From Oscillospiraceae bacterium (GTDB lineage Bacteria; Bacillota; Clostridia; Oscillospirales; Ruminococcaceae), in NCBI GenBank assembly GCA_017847835.1, contig JAGASH010000005.1:434001-498000 (forward strand): a stretch of DNA of 64,000 nucleotides, read 5' to 3'. A program made the translations under genes and the position numbers. Below are positions 9,697-19,309 of this stretch, piece by piece (the first letter of the stretch is position 1; the number at the start of each line of letters is the position of its first letter). The notes beneath the pieces were generated by a model that worked only from the letters and a program-made list of their open reading frames with translations, had not been told where the DNA came from and ran no database searches.

Positions 9697-11488
9697 CTTC
9701 AATTCTCCTCGCCACAACCACTCCGAAATCCGCGCTGTAAAGCCGATTTATCGTATACAACGGCTTATCAGAAGCGCGATTTTCATCAATATAGTATTCA
9801 AAATTCCCGGACAAATCCGCTTCAAAAAATTTGTTTTCGGTGTTAATTATCATAAAAAATTCGTCTTTTTTCAACAAAAAAATTCCGTCGAATTGCTCAA
9901 AACAACAGCCGCGAAAAACACCGCCAAACCGCTTCCTAAAGCCAATCAATCCGCGATAGTACTCGACAATTCCAAGATTTTCGTGCAGCAAATCCCACTT
10001 TATTGAATTCACCTCGTCAGGCAAATTATAGCTGTTTTCCGAGAAATTTTTCGAGCGCAAAAACTCCTGTCCGGCTTGAAAAAATGCCGGTCCCGATGAT
10101 AAAAATATAAGCGCAGCAGCCATTTTTCCGGCAACAAGTATTCGCTCCGAACCCGCATTGTTAAGCGAAATTTTTAGCTTATCAAATAGCGTTAAATTGT
10201 CGTGGCACTCGACGTAATTTATCGTTTGCGCAGAATTTTTCGTCCAGAAATTTTCGGGAAATTTGCCCGAAATAGCTGCAAAAATCTGCATAAAATGCGA
10301 AAAATCCGGCTTTCCGTTCACAAAACCACAGTCATTTTTGTCGAAAACATTTCCCTTCACCGCGTCGCGAAAACTGTCGTTGAAAAAGGCTATTTCGGGC
10401 AGCTTTTTTGCGTTCCTCTGAACCGCGCGAAGCCTCTCGGGAAGCGGGCTCGCGCCTCCTGTCCAGCCCTCGCCGTACAGCAAAATCGCAGGGTTAATTT
10501 CGCGCAGTTTTCGCTCGATTTCCCGCATAGTTTGCACGTCTAACAATCCCATTAAATCGAACCGAAATCCGTCAAAATGATACTCTTTTGCGAGGAAAAT
10601 CAAACTGTCTAAAATGAATTTTCTTGACATCAATCTTTCACTTGCAAATTCATTTCCACAGCCCGAGCCGTTTGAAAACTCACCGTCACCGCGAAAAAAA
10701 TATCCCGGAACCTGCTTTTCAAAACTCGATTTATCTGCTGAAAAGACGTGATTATATACCACATCGGCGACAACTCCAAGTCCGTTTTTGTGCGCGCGAG
10801 CAATTAACTCTCTAAGCTCTAAAACCGCATTATCAAGCGAATAATTATTGCTCGGTGCGTTGTAAAATCTCGGATTGTAGCCCCAATTATACGAGCTTCC
10901 GTCGCTGTCGAAATCAAAAATCGGCATAAGCTGTATATGCGTTACGCCGAGATTTTTTATATAATTCAGCCCGATTTCTTCGCCGTAGGAGTTTGTCACA
11001 CCCTCCTCGCGAAATGCAAGAAATTTTCCGCAACTTGCAAATTTTGCATTCTTATCCATTGAAAAATCGCGCACGGAAACCTCGTAAATCACCGTTTTTT
11101 CCGGCTCGATTTCGCGCACAAAATTGTCATTTTCCCAGCCTTTCGGCGCGTTTTTCCGCATATCGGTCACGATTGCGCGCGTCCCGTCGGGCGTCACCGC
11201 GCACGCGTAGATATCCGCAAATTCGCGCTCGCAGCCGTCCTCAATCACCGAAAAATCGTACAAAAACCCCTCGCAATTTCCGCGTTTTTCGTACTCGAAA
11301 ATGTTGTTTTTTCGCTTCATTTCAGCCGAGAAAATCAGCTCGTTTTTCGCATTGTAGAGCCGCAAAAACGCTTTCTCTGAAAACGGCTGCCAGAACCTGA
11401 AAACCGTTTTTTCGAGTGTGAAAATCGCGCCGAGTTTTCCGCGAAAAGCACGCTTTTCGTATTCTCGCAAATCAATCTTTTTCATCAT
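9686..11488 (-). CDS. pulA: Type I pullulanase (GH13), debranching alpha-1,6 glucosidase
   Basis: About 600 aa, cleaving alpha-1,6 branches of pullulan or glycogen. It has the pullulanase signature YNWGYNP (about residues 201-207) and the GH13 conserved regions: VADVVYNHV, GFRFDLMGL with the nucleophile Asp (about 310), GEGWTGG with the acid/base Glu (about 341), and VECHDN (about 428). An N-terminal carbohydrate-binding-48-like beta domain covers about 1-120. There is no signal peptide, so it should act on internal glycogen or imported dextrins. The start is unclear: two ATGs at 11488 and 11485 and a TTG at 11497 all overlap the 3' end of ttcA, with no strong ribosome site. It pairs naturally with malQ in the same run. 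Confidence 0.93.
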   Translation of the reverse strand: MMKKIDLREYEKRAFRGKLGAIFTLEKTVFRFWQPFSEKAFLRLYNAKNELIFSAEMKRKNNIFEYEKRGNCEGFLYDFSVIEDGCEREFADIYACAVTPDGTRAIVTDMRKNAPKGWENDNFVREIEPEKTVIYEVSVRDFSMDKNAKFASCGKFLAFREEGVTNSYGEEIGLNYIKNLGVTHIQLMPIFDFDSDGSSYNWGYNPRFYNAPSNNYSLDNAVLELRELIARAHKNGLGVVADVVYNHVFSADKSSFEKQVPGYFFRGDGEFSNGSGCGNEFASERLMSRKFILDSLIFLAKEYHFDGFRFDLMGLLDVQTMREIERKLREINPAILLYGEGWTGGASPLPERLRAVQRNAKKLPEIAFFNDSFRDAVKGNVFDKNDCGFVNGKPDFSHFMQIFAAISGKFPENFWTKNSAQTINYVECHDNLTLFDKLKISLNNAGSERILVAGKMAAALIFLSSGPAFFQAGQEFLRSKNFSENSYNLPDEVNSIKWDLLHENLGIVEYYRGLIGFRKRFGGVFRGCCFEQFDGIFLLKKDEFFMIINTENKFFEADLSGNFEYYIDENRASDKPLYTINRLYSADFGVVVARRIEDEK

Positions 11489-12281
11489 ATTTTTCAAGAA
11501 AATTGTGCACTCCGTGCTCGTCCTTGTACGAAATTATCCGGTCAAGCGGAATGTTCTGCACGGCTCGGAAAATGTTCATCTCAACTTGCGGGTTATCCTC
11601 ACAAAGCCGCTCTATAAGCCGTTTCACAAAGTCACGCTTTGAGTTTTCACCGCGCTTTGTCAGCACGCATTTGCACCCCGAAAGCTCCAATCCGCAATAG
11701 TTTGCCCACGAAACTACGTCCCGCTCGCGCACGAAATACAGCGGTCTGATGAGCTCCATTCCCTCAAAGTGCGCCGCCTGAACTCGCGGCATCATAGTGC
11801 CCGTCTGCCCGCCGTACAAAATCCCCATCAAGATGCTCTCGATGACGTCGTCGAAGTGGTGTCCGAGCGCGATTTTGTTGCAGCCGAGCTCGCTCGCCTT
11901 TTTGTACAGCAGCCCGCGACGCATTTTCGAGCACAGAAAGCACGGATTTTTCTCACCTTCAACGTGCGCAAAAACGTCCGTTTTGAAGAACTCTAAATCC
12001 ACGTCAAGCCGCTTTGCATTGCGCTTTATCTGCTCCTCGTCCTCGTCGGAAAATCCGGGGTTCATCGACAAATATCTGACCGTTATCGGCAGCTTTCCGT
12101 GCTTCTCGTACTCGCGAAACAGCGCCGCCAACAGCAGCGAGTCCTTTCCGCCCGAAACGCAGACGCAGATTTTGTCGCCGCTTTTCAGCAGTCTGTACTC
12201 GTCAATTGCTTTGCCGAATTTCCCGAGAAGCGCCGCCGAAAACTCGCGCGTCAAGCCGTTATCAATCACATTTTCACTCAT
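11472..12281 (-). CDS. ttcA: TtcA-like tRNA 2-thiocytidine sulfurtransferase
   Basis: 269 aa PP-loop ATPase. SGGKDS near residue 42 binds ATP. The CFLCSKMRRG motif (about 113-122) matches the CxxC that holds an iron-sulfur cluster in TtcA, and a third Cys in GLELSGCKC (about 195) fits the third ligand. GHHFDDVIES (about 142) is also family-typical. It would thiolate C32 of certain tRNAs. ATG 12281 overlaps the malQ stop (12278) by four bases, so the two are translationally coupled. The exact tRNA substrate is inferred from the family; a related PP-loop tRNA thiolase is the main alternative. Confidence 0.85.
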   Translation of the reverse strand: MSENVIDNGLTREFSAALLGKFGKAIDEYRLLKSGDKICVCVSGGKDSLLLAALFREYEKHGKLPITVRYLSMNPGFSDEDEEQIKRNAKRLDVDLEFFKTDVFAHVEGEKNPCFLCSKMRRGLLYKKASELGCNKIALGHHFDDVIESILMGILYGGQTGTMMPRVQAAHFEGMELIRPLYFVRERDVVSWANYCGLELSGCKCVLTKRGENSKRDFVKRLIERLCEDNPQVEMNIFRAVQNIPLDRIISYKDEHGVHNFLEKYDEKD

Positions 12282-13756
12282 AATCTCATATAAATTTCCG
12301 CGTAGTCGTGCAGCTTTTCAGCGGTTTTTTCCCTGAGCGCGTTCGGTTTCATTCGCCAAGCCCAGTTCCCGCCGAGCGTTGACGGAACGTTCATTCTTGC
12401 CTTTGCGCCGAGGTTTAAGACGTCCTGCATCGGCACAATCGCAAGCGCTGCCGGCGACGCGTAAAGCGCTTTTATAGCGCGGTCGTTCAGGCTCTTGAAC
12501 AGACCTTTTTCAAGGTATTTTTTTGCCATATTTCTCGTCGCCAAATCAGCCTCGGTGTACCACTGACGGAAGGTCGCGTTGTCGTGCGTTCCCGTGTAGC
12601 AGACGGAGTTTTTCGGGTAGTTATGCGGGAGATGGTCGTTGTCCTCGTTCTTGTCGTTGAAGCCGAACTGCAAGACCTTCATTCCCGGAAAGCCTGTGTC
12701 CGAGAGCAGCTTTTTCACGCTGTCGAAGATGTCGCCCAAGTCCTCGGCAATGATGTCAACGTTCTTGATTTCGCTTTTTATCACGTTGAACAAGTCCATT
12801 CCGGGACCTTGCTCCCATTTTCCGAACTCGGCTGTCGGGTGACCGAACGGGATTGCCCAATAGGTGTCAAAAGCGCGGAAATGGTCGATACGCAGCATAT
12901 CGTAAAGCTCCGCAGACTTTTTCATTCGCTTTATCCACCACAAATAGCCGTCCTTTTTCATCGCGTCCCAATCGTACAGCGGGTTGCCCCAAAGCTGTCC
13001 CGTTTTCGAGAAGTAATCCGGCGGCACTCCCGCAACGCGCTTCGGGTTCAGCCGCTCGTCAAGCTCAAAGAGCTGCGGATTTGCCCACACGTCCGAGGAG
13101 TCGGGCGAAACGTAAATCGGGATATCGCCGATGATTTTTATGCCGCTTGTGTTGCAGGTCTGATGAAAGCGCGTCCACTGACGGAAAAAGATGTACTGGC
13201 AGAATTTCTCGTAGCGGATTTCCTCGGCAAGCTCCTCGCGGCACTTTTCAAGAGCCTCGGGCTTGCGGAACTTGATGTCGTCGTCCCAGACCGTCCACGG
13301 TTTCCCGCCGTACTTGTTTTTCAGCGCCATAAACAGCGCGTAATCCTCCAGCCAGTCTGCCTGATAGAGGTTGAACGAGGTGTAACCAACGTCGTCCGTA
13401 AACGCAGCGCAAGCCATGTGGAGCAGCTCGCTGCGTGTTTTGCTGATTTTATCGTAATCGACAATATCGGGGTCAGCGCCGAAATCCGCGTTCTCGCAGT
13501 CCGTTCTCGACAGCAATCCTTGGTCGCAGAGCTCCTCAAGGTCAATCAAAAGCGGGTTTCCCGCAAACGACGAAAACGGCTGATACGGCGAGTCACCGTA
13601 ACCGGTAGGTCCCGTCGGGAGCACCTGCCAATAGCTCTGTCCCGCGCTTTTCAGCCAGCGTGCAAACTTCTCCGCTTCAACGCCCATTGTGCCTATTCCA
13701 TAGGGCGAGGGCAGCGAGGTGATGTGCATTAAAATGCCGCAGCTTCTTTTGTTCAT
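12278..13756 (-). CDS. malQ: 4-alpha-glucanotransferase (amylomaltase, GH77)
   Basis: 492 aa, moves alpha-1,4-glucan segments between maltodextrins. Conserved GH77 pieces are visible: the N-terminal SCGILMHITSLPSPYGIGT, GDIPIYVSPDSSDVWANP, the nucleophile region LRIDHFRAF (about 290), IIAEDLG with the acid/base Glu (about 337), and TGTHDNAT (about 389). It starts at ATG 13756 with GAGGAG upstream, 37 bp after the yifB stop, and overlaps ttcA by four bases. Together with the pullulanase two genes downstream it supplies internal glycogen or maltodextrin turnover. Confidence 0.97.
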   Translation of the reverse strand: MNKRSCGILMHITSLPSPYGIGTMGVEAEKFARWLKSAGQSYWQVLPTGPTGYGDSPYQPFSSFAGNPLLIDLEELCDQGLLSRTDCENADFGADPDIVDYDKISKTRSELLHMACAAFTDDVGYTSFNLYQADWLEDYALFMALKNKYGGKPWTVWDDDIKFRKPEALEKCREELAEEIRYEKFCQYIFFRQWTRFHQTCNTSGIKIIGDIPIYVSPDSSDVWANPQLFELDERLNPKRVAGVPPDYFSKTGQLWGNPLYDWDAMKKDGYLWWIKRMKKSAELYDMLRIDHFRAFDTYWAIPFGHPTAEFGKWEQGPGMDLFNVIKSEIKNVDIIAEDLGDIFDSVKKLLSDTGFPGMKVLQFGFNDKNEDNDHLPHNYPKNSVCYTGTHDNATFRQWYTEADLATRNMAKKYLEKGLFKSLNDRAIKALYASPAALAIVPMQDVLNLGAKARMNVPSTLGGNWAWRMKPNALREKTAEKLHDYAEIYMRL

Positions 13757-13793
13757 TTATCAAAACTCCTCACAAGTTAATTTATGTAAAATT

Positions 13794-15323
13794 TTATCTG
13801 TTCCAGTATTTGCGGTCTAAGCTCCTGAAACCGATTGCTTGGAAAATGTGATTTTTCTCGATTTTCTCGCTCCCGTCAAGGTCTGCGCAGGTTCTCCCGA
13901 CTTTCAAAATCCTGTCGTATGCTCTCGCGGACAGCCCTAGTTTCTCAAAAGCGTCACGGAGCGTTTCCTCGGCAGCAGGCGACATCGCGCACACCTCTGC
14001 GATAATATCGGGAGTTATGCGGCTGTTTGACTTGATTTGCGTGCCCTTGAAACGCTTTGCCTGAATATCCCGCGCACGCTGCACCCTCTCAGCAATCGCA
14101 GCCGAGCTTTCCTGCTTCACGCGCTTGTAAAGGTCGTCGTATTTCACGGGCTGAACTTCAATCTGAATATCAATTCTGTCGAGCACGGGCTGCGAGATTT
14201 TGTTCAGATAGCCCGTCACCATTTTGTCCGAGCAGGTGCACTTTTTCAGCGGATTTCCGAAATTCCCGCACGGACACGGGTTCATCGCCGCAACCATCAT
14301 CACCTCGCAGGGATAATTCACCGAGCCGGACGCTCTCGAAATCGTGATTTCACCGTTTTCAAGCGGCTGTCGGAGCGTTTCGAGCACCCTCCTGTCAAAC
14401 TCGGGCAGCTCGTCGAGAAACAGCACTCCGTTGTGTGCGAGGGAAATCTCGCCGGGGTGAGGCACGCTTCCTCCGCCGATTAGCCCGACAGCGCTTGCCG
14501 TATGGCTCACAGAGCGAAACGGGCGCGTTGTGATAAGCGGCTCGCTCGGGTTTATGCTGCCCGCGACCGAGTAAATCTGCGTGGTTTCAATGCTCTCCTC
14601 GAACGTGATTTTCGGCAGCACCGACGGAATACGCTTTGCAAGCATTGATTTTCCCGAACCGGGAGGACCTATCATCAGCAGGTTGTGCGAACCCGCCGCG
14701 GCAACCTCGATTGCCTTTTTCGCGGAGCTCTGTCCCATTACATCGGCAAAATCACCCATTTTCCGAACAGCTTCTTCGGCTGACGGAATGTATCGCGGCT
14801 CGGGTGAAAGTCCCGTTCCGTGACGGAGAAATTCTACAATCTGCGTGATGTGTTCAGCACCGTAAACCTCGATGTTATCGGCAACGGACGCTTCCTTTGC
14901 GTTCGCTTTCGGGAGAAAAATCCGCTTTATTCCGTTTTGTGCGGCGGTGAGCGTCATTCCAAGCGCGCCGTTAATCGGGGAAAGCGTGCCGTCAAGCGAA
15001 AGCTCTCCGATAAACGCGCAGTCCGTGCACTCGCTTTGAATAACCCCGCCCGTTTTCATCAGCGCGATGATTATCGGCAAATCGAAAATTGCGCCGATTT
15101 TCCTAACGCTCGCAGGAGCGAGATTTACCGTGACTTTGCCGTTTAACAGCTTCAAATCAAGCTGCCCGAGAACCGCGCGAATACGCGCTTTGCTCTCCTG
15201 AACGGCAATGTCGGGCATTCCGACAATGTCAAAATTCGGCTGCCCCGGAGAAAAGCTCGACTCAACCGTCACGGAAAACGCGTTCAGCCCGAAAAGCCCC
15301 ACGCTGTTTATCTTACTGAACAT
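13794..15323 (-). CDS. YifB/ComM family Mg-chelatase-like AAA+ ATPase
   Basis: 509 aa. The N-terminal ChlI-type domain (SPGQPNFDIVGMPDIAVQES) is followed by an AAA+ core with Walker A GPPGSGKS (about 217-224), Walker B LFLDELPEF (about 300), and a C-terminal domain. A Cys cluster CPCGNFGNPLKKCTC lies near 350. ComM of this family is a hexameric helicase that drives branch migration in recombination of incoming DNA. In this genome the gene leads a run of glucan and tRNA genes, so its expression is tied to them. The family is certain; the role in DNA uptake is by analogy. Confidence 0.93.
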   Translation of the reverse strand: MFSKINSVGLFGLNAFSVTVESSFSPGQPNFDIVGMPDIAVQESKARIRAVLGQLDLKLLNGKVTVNLAPASVRKIGAIFDLPIIIALMKTGGVIQSECTDCAFIGELSLDGTLSPINGALGMTLTAAQNGIKRIFLPKANAKEASVADNIEVYGAEHITQIVEFLRHGTGLSPEPRYIPSAEEAVRKMGDFADVMGQSSAKKAIEVAAAGSHNLLMIGPPGSGKSMLAKRIPSVLPKITFEESIETTQIYSVAGSINPSEPLITTRPFRSVSHTASAVGLIGGGSVPHPGEISLAHNGVLFLDELPEFDRRVLETLRQPLENGEITISRASGSVNYPCEVMMVAAMNPCPCGNFGNPLKKCTCSDKMVTGYLNKISQPVLDRIDIQIEVQPVKYDDLYKRVKQESSAAIAERVQRARDIQAKRFKGTQIKSNSRITPDIIAEVCAMSPAAEETLRDAFEKLGLSARAYDRILKVGRTCADLDGSEKIEKNHIFQAIGFRSLDRKYWNR

Positions 15324-15365
15324 AAAATATCCTCACATTTACTTGCAAATTTTCATCTTCTCTAT

Positions 15366-15394
15366 ATTTTACCATATTTTTGTGGAAATTGCAA
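15366..15394 (-). promoter_or_regulatory. Sigma-A-like promoter of the yifB run
   Basis: On the minus strand TTGCAA (15389-15394) and TAAAAT (15366-15371) are 17 bp apart, 43 bp before the yifB start. Confidence 0.7.
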
Positions 15395-15448
15395 TGCTAA
15401 TCGACAGTATTTTTCACGAAATTTTATAAATCTTACATATTTTTACTG

Positions 15449-15477
15449 TTGAAATATTATTAGAAATATGTTATAAT
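15449..15477 (+). promoter_or_regulatory. Sigma-A-like promoter of the rlmB run
   Basis: TTGAAA (15449-15454), a 17-bp spacer and TATAAT (15472-15477), 45 bp before the rlmB start. It is divergent from the yifB promoter. Confidence 0.85.
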
Positions 15478-15521
15478 AAAGAATGTATGATTTTATTTTT
15501 ATGTGCAGAAAAAGGAAGATT

Positions 15522-16256
15522 ATGGAAACATTTGAAAAACAGATAATTTACGGAAAAAACGCCGTTATGGAAGCACTGCGCTCGGATAAGGAAATCGACT
15601 CGCTTTTCGTTCAGAAGAACGCAAGCCTCGGAAGTATCATCGACGCGGCGAAAAAACGCGGCGTTCTGATAAAGCAGGTTGCCGAGGAAAAGCTCACGGC
15701 GCTCACGGGTACTCAAAAGCACGGCGGTGTGGCTGTCGAGCTTTGCGCGGGAAATTACTGCGAGGTTGAAGATATCCTCGAAAACGCTCGTCAAAAAGGC
15801 AAGCCGCCGTTTATCATCATCGCCGATGAAATCGCAGACCCGCACAATCTCGGCGCGATTATCAGAACGGCTGAGGCTGCGGGCGCAGACGGTGTAATTA
15901 TCCCGAAAAGACGCTCCGCTTCGCTCAATTCAACCGTGTTCAAGACCTCGGCGGGCGCTGCGGCTTACGTCAAAGTTGCGCGCGTGTCAAACCTTGTCGA
16001 TACGATAAAGCAGCTCAAAAAACAGGGCGTCTGGGTGTACGGAATGGAAGCGGACGGCAAGCCCTACGATAAGGTAGATTTCTCGGGGAGCGTGGCTCTC
16101 GTGGTCGGCTCGGAGGGCTTCGGGCTGTCAAGACTTGTCCGCGAAACCTGCGATATGGTTGTGTCGCTGCCGATGCTGGGAAAGGTAAACTCACTCAACG
16201 CGTCGGTTTCCGCAGGAATTTTGATGTACGAAATCGTAAAATACAGAACTCTCTGA
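15522..16256 (+). CDS. rlmB: RlmB/TrmH (SpoU) family 23S rRNA 2'-O-methyltransferase
   Basis: 244 aa. ATG 15522 has AAAGGAAG just upstream; an earlier in-frame ATG (15483) overlaps the promoter's likely transcription start and is not used. An N-terminal substrate-binding domain (YGKNAVMEALRSDKEIDSLF) is followed by the trefoil-knot SpoU domain: ADEIADPHNLGAIIRTAEAAG (motif 1), LVVGSEGFGLS (motif 2) and SLPMLGKVNSLNASVSAGIL (motif 3). It would methylate a ribose in 23S rRNA (G2251 in E. coli). First gene of a long run of rRNA and tRNA modification genes ending at era. Confidence 0.93.
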   Translation: METFEKQIIYGKNAVMEALRSDKEIDSLFVQKNASLGSIIDAAKKRGVLIKQVAEEKLTALTGTQKHGGVAVELCAGNYCEVEDILENARQKGKPPFIIIADEIADPHNLGAIIRTAEAAGADGVIIPKRRSASLNSTVFKTSAGAAAYVKVARVSNLVDTIKQLKKQGVWVYGMEADGKPYDKVDFSGSVALVVGSEGFGLSRLVRETCDMVVSLPMLGKVNSLNASVSAGILMYEIVKYRTL

Positions 16257-16270
16257 TGGAGGTAAAATAA

Positions 16271-19200
16271 ATGCCGGGAAAAAACTATGATGTAGACGAT
16301 ATTTTAAAGGAAGTTGACTCTCTGCGCAAAAATTCGGACAAGCGCGAAGGTCCTGTCCTCACGGGCTCGCAGAAAAAGTCACCGAAACCCGTCAAGCGTT
16401 CCGCAGAAAAGGATTTGAGCGTTACGCAAATCCTCACGGATATGCCCGAAAAACGCAGCAATTCCGTTGCTCGTCAGCTCTCCGAAAAGCAGTCCGAGGA
16501 ACGTCTGAAAGGCGATATCTCTGCGGCTTTCGACAAGAGAAAGCCCGTTAAAATCACCGATGAGGACGATGTGAAGGAAGCGCGTTCCGCTCGTCAGCTC
16601 ACCGAGCAGGAATACGAGGCGCGCGTTGCCCGCGACATCGACAGGGCGGCTGACGTCAAGCTCTACGAGAAAAACCGCGTGAAGCCGCTCGAAGAAGATA
16701 ACGCAGACACAGCGGAAATCGACAGGTTCTCCGAGCACGTCAGCGCTTTCGTGAAGCCCGATGTTGCCGGAGAGGACGACGACATAATCTTCCACACACG
16801 CGGCGACCTTGTCACCACGGAAACAATGGAAATGCGCAAGCAGCAGAAAATCGATGAAATCAACCGCGCGCTTCTCAAAGTTGACCGTGAGGCACAGTCA
16901 CCCGAGGAAATGCTCGACTCAATCAACCCGATGGAGTCGAAAGAAAAGGTTGCCGATATGTTCAGGGACAGCGACGATACCGATACGCTGACCGTTGCCG
17001 GCGACGATTTGAAGAAAATCTCACGCGGCGGCGAACGCGTCAAGGAATATCAGCCGACCGTTTCCCGTAAAAAAGACATCGACAGCGTGCTGTTTTCAAA
17101 GCCCGGCAAGCAGGCAAAGCCTCTTGTCGGAGAGTTCCACGTCGGCGAGTCAATCGTAGACGCGCTCAACAAGAAAATTGCCGAGGACAACAAGCAGAAT
17201 TACGCGCTTTTCAAGGAGGGCGAGGACCCCGACGAAATCGCGGCTGCCGCTAAGGCTAAACAGGAAGCCGAGGAAGCCGCTGCCAGAGAAAAAGCCGAAA
17301 AGGAAGAACAACTCGAAAAAATCAAAGCGGCAAACGAGCTTGCTCAGAAGAAAATGCGTAAAATCTCGGAGTTCATTCTTGAAAATCCCGAGAATGACGA
17401 AATGCCCGAGCCGGACGACGATGACAAATCGGTTTCCTATGACGATGAAACCGACGAGGCAATCGACCTCGATGATGAAAACGTAATCCGCGACAGACTT
17501 TCGCGCGCTTCAAAAGGTCTTATCAGCAGACTTGTTATTCTCGGAGTGCTCTTTGCGATTACGCTTTTCGTGGCAATCGTAAATATCGCAAACCTCAACG
17601 TCGGCTCGCTTATGAACATAATCAGCCTGCGCCGTTCTCCCGAAAATTACCTCTACACCCACCTCACAATCGGAATTTTGTCGTTTGCGGCTTGCTCGTC
17701 TGTAATCACAAACGGCTTCTCACGGCTTGCAAAGCTGCGTCCCGACGGCGACACGCTCTGCGCGTTTGCTCACACCGCGTCAATCCTCGCGCTTATCCCC
17801 TACCTGATTTACGGTGAATATATCCAGCGCAGCTTCTCCCACGTTTACCTGATGATTTCGCTCGGTCTGCTGTGCTTCAACACGATTTCCAAGCTGATTA
17901 CCGTCAGAACCGCGAAAAAGAACTTCGCGTTTACCTCGGGAAACGGCGCAAAATACTTTATCGAGCGCTGCGACGGTGACGGTGCTGAACAGCTTGCAAA
18001 GGGCACGGTTTCGGGCATTCCCGTCATTTCCTCAATGCGCAAAACCGAAATGCTTTGCGACTTTATCGTTTCAACCTACTGCGAGGACGCGTCCGACAGA
18101 ATTCTCGGCAAAAACTCGGTTGTCGCGCTTATTGCGTCGATAATCGGCGGTGTTGTCGCGTTTTTCATCGAGGACGGCGGCGCTGTGAGAAATCTGCCGT
18201 GGGAAACGATTGCGCTCAACAAGCTCTCGTGGGGAGTTACCGTGATGACGGCAATTCTCTGCCTCGGTGCAGCTTTCTCCTGCTCTATGGTTGTGACTCT
18301 CCCGCTGCTGATGTCAGCGAAAAAGGGCAAGTCGGACAAGTTTGCCGTGCTCGGATACGGAGCAGTCGAGCAGTTCAGCGAAACAAACGCTGTGCTTCTT
18401 GACGCGAAAACGATTATTCCGCCGAGCGCTGTCAAAATCACAAACATCTGCGGCTACAACAAGCCCGGAAATCGCGGAGAGGGCAAAGTAAACGTCGACG
18501 AGGCTATTATCTATGCAGCAAGCCTTGCCGTAAAATCCGACAGCGTAATGGCTGACGCGTTTTTCAATATGCTCGGCTACAAGCAGGAGCTTTTGAAGCC
18601 CGTAAGCGGCATTGTGTACGAAAACAGCCTCGGTGTTATGGGCTGGATTGACCGCAGAAGAGTGCTTCTGGGCAACCGCGCTCATATGAAAGCGCACGAA
18701 ATCTCCGTTCCGAACGTCAAGAAAGAAATGGCGGCAAACGTCCACAACGACGAGGTTCTTTACCTCGCGGTAGGCGGAGAAGTGTGCCTGCTGTTTTTCG
18801 TGGAAATCACCGCCGACAAGGCTGCCCGCGAAAATGTCGAGGAGCTCTCGCGCCGTGGTGTATCGCTGATTGTCAAGACCGTGGACGGTATGATTACAAG
18901 CTCGGTTATCGCGGATTTGTTCCGTCTTGACGAGAAATCGGTCAAGATTATTCCGTTTGAAAACCACGAAAACTTTAACAATCACACGCAATTCACTCCC
19001 CGCGGTTCAGCCGCATTCTGCTGCGACGGAACGCTTGCTTCGTTCACAAGCGCAGTATGCACCGCGAAATCGCTCAAAACCCGCATTACAATCGGCTGTA
19101 TTATGCAGCTTTTCGGCGCGGCTCTGGGAGTTCTGCTGGCATTCATTTTTATGTTCTTCTCGAAACACGAGCTTTTCAGCGAGATTAACATTCTGATTTT

Positions 19201-19309
19201 CAATCTCGCTTGGACAGCGCTTACGCTCGGAGTTCAGATTTTGCTCGGAATTTCCGATAAGCTGTCGAAAAAGTTCAGAAAATCCAACGAGCAGACCGTT
19301 GAACAATGA
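16271..19309 (+). CDS. Degenerate P1B-type P-ATPase-like membrane protein (likely pseudoenzyme)
   Basis: 1012 aa. Residues 1 to about 415 are charged and probably disordered; they hold two imperfect repeats starting ARQL (67-95 and 107-139) and a Glu/Ala-rich coiled-coil stretch (about 330-370). The rest has the layout of a P1B ATPase: four membrane helices (about 418-545), a small A-like domain (about 548-617), two helices (about 617-682), a large cytoplasmic domain, then two helices (about 938-994). The aspartyl site DKTGT is here DAKTI (Asp711). The N-domain has VLLGNRAHM, as in copper pumps. TGD is replaced by KTVD, and GDGxND is absent. ATP-driven transport is therefore unlikely. Ribosome site GGAGG precedes ATG 16271; the stop overlaps tadA by four bases. 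The fold is an inference from motif order. Confidence 0.75.
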   Translation: MPGKNYDVDDILKEVDSLRKNSDKREGPVLTGSQKKSPKPVKRSAEKDLSVTQILTDMPEKRSNSVARQLSEKQSEERLKGDISAAFDKRKPVKITDEDDVKEARSARQLTEQEYEARVARDIDRAADVKLYEKNRVKPLEEDNADTAEIDRFSEHVSAFVKPDVAGEDDDIIFHTRGDLVTTETMEMRKQQKIDEINRALLKVDREAQSPEEMLDSINPMESKEKVADMFRDSDDTDTLTVAGDDLKKISRGGERVKEYQPTVSRKKDIDSVLFSKPGKQAKPLVGEFHVGESIVDALNKKIAEDNKQNYALFKEGEDPDEIAAAAKAKQEAEEAAAREKAEKEEQLEKIKAANELAQKKMRKISEFILENPENDEMPEPDDDDKSVSYDDETDEAIDLDDENVIRDRLSRASKGLISRLVILGVLFAITLFVAIVNIANLNVGSLMNIISLRRSPENYLYTHLTIGILSFAACSSVITNGFSRLAKLRPDGDTLCAFAHTASILALIPYLIYGEYIQRSFSHVYLMISLGLLCFNTISKLITVRTAKKNFAFTSGNGAKYFIERCDGDGAEQLAKGTVSGIPVISSMRKTEMLCDFIVSTYCEDASDRILGKNSVVALIASIIGGVVAFFIEDGGAVRNLPWETIALNKLSWGVTVMTAILCLGAAFSCSMVVTLPLLMSAKKGKSDKFAVLGYGAVEQFSETNAVLLDAKTIIPPSAVKITNICGYNKPGNRGEGKVNVDEAIIYAASLAVKSDSVMADAFFNMLGYKQELLKPVSGIVYENSLGVMGWIDRRRVLLGNRAHMKAHEISVPNVKKEMAANVHNDEVLYLAVGGEVCLLFFVEITADKAARENVEELSRRGVSLIVKTVDGMITSSVIADLFRLDEKSVKIIPFENHENFNNHTQFTPRGSAAFCCDGTLASFTSAVCTAKSLKTRITIGCIMQLFGAALGVLLAFIFMFFSKHELFSEINILIFNLAWTALTLGVQILLGISDKLSKKFRKSNEQTVEQ

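Noticed and set aside
12584-13732. 382-codon open frame on the plus strand opposite malQ
   Set aside because: Mirror of malQ codon bias; no start signals and no known motif.
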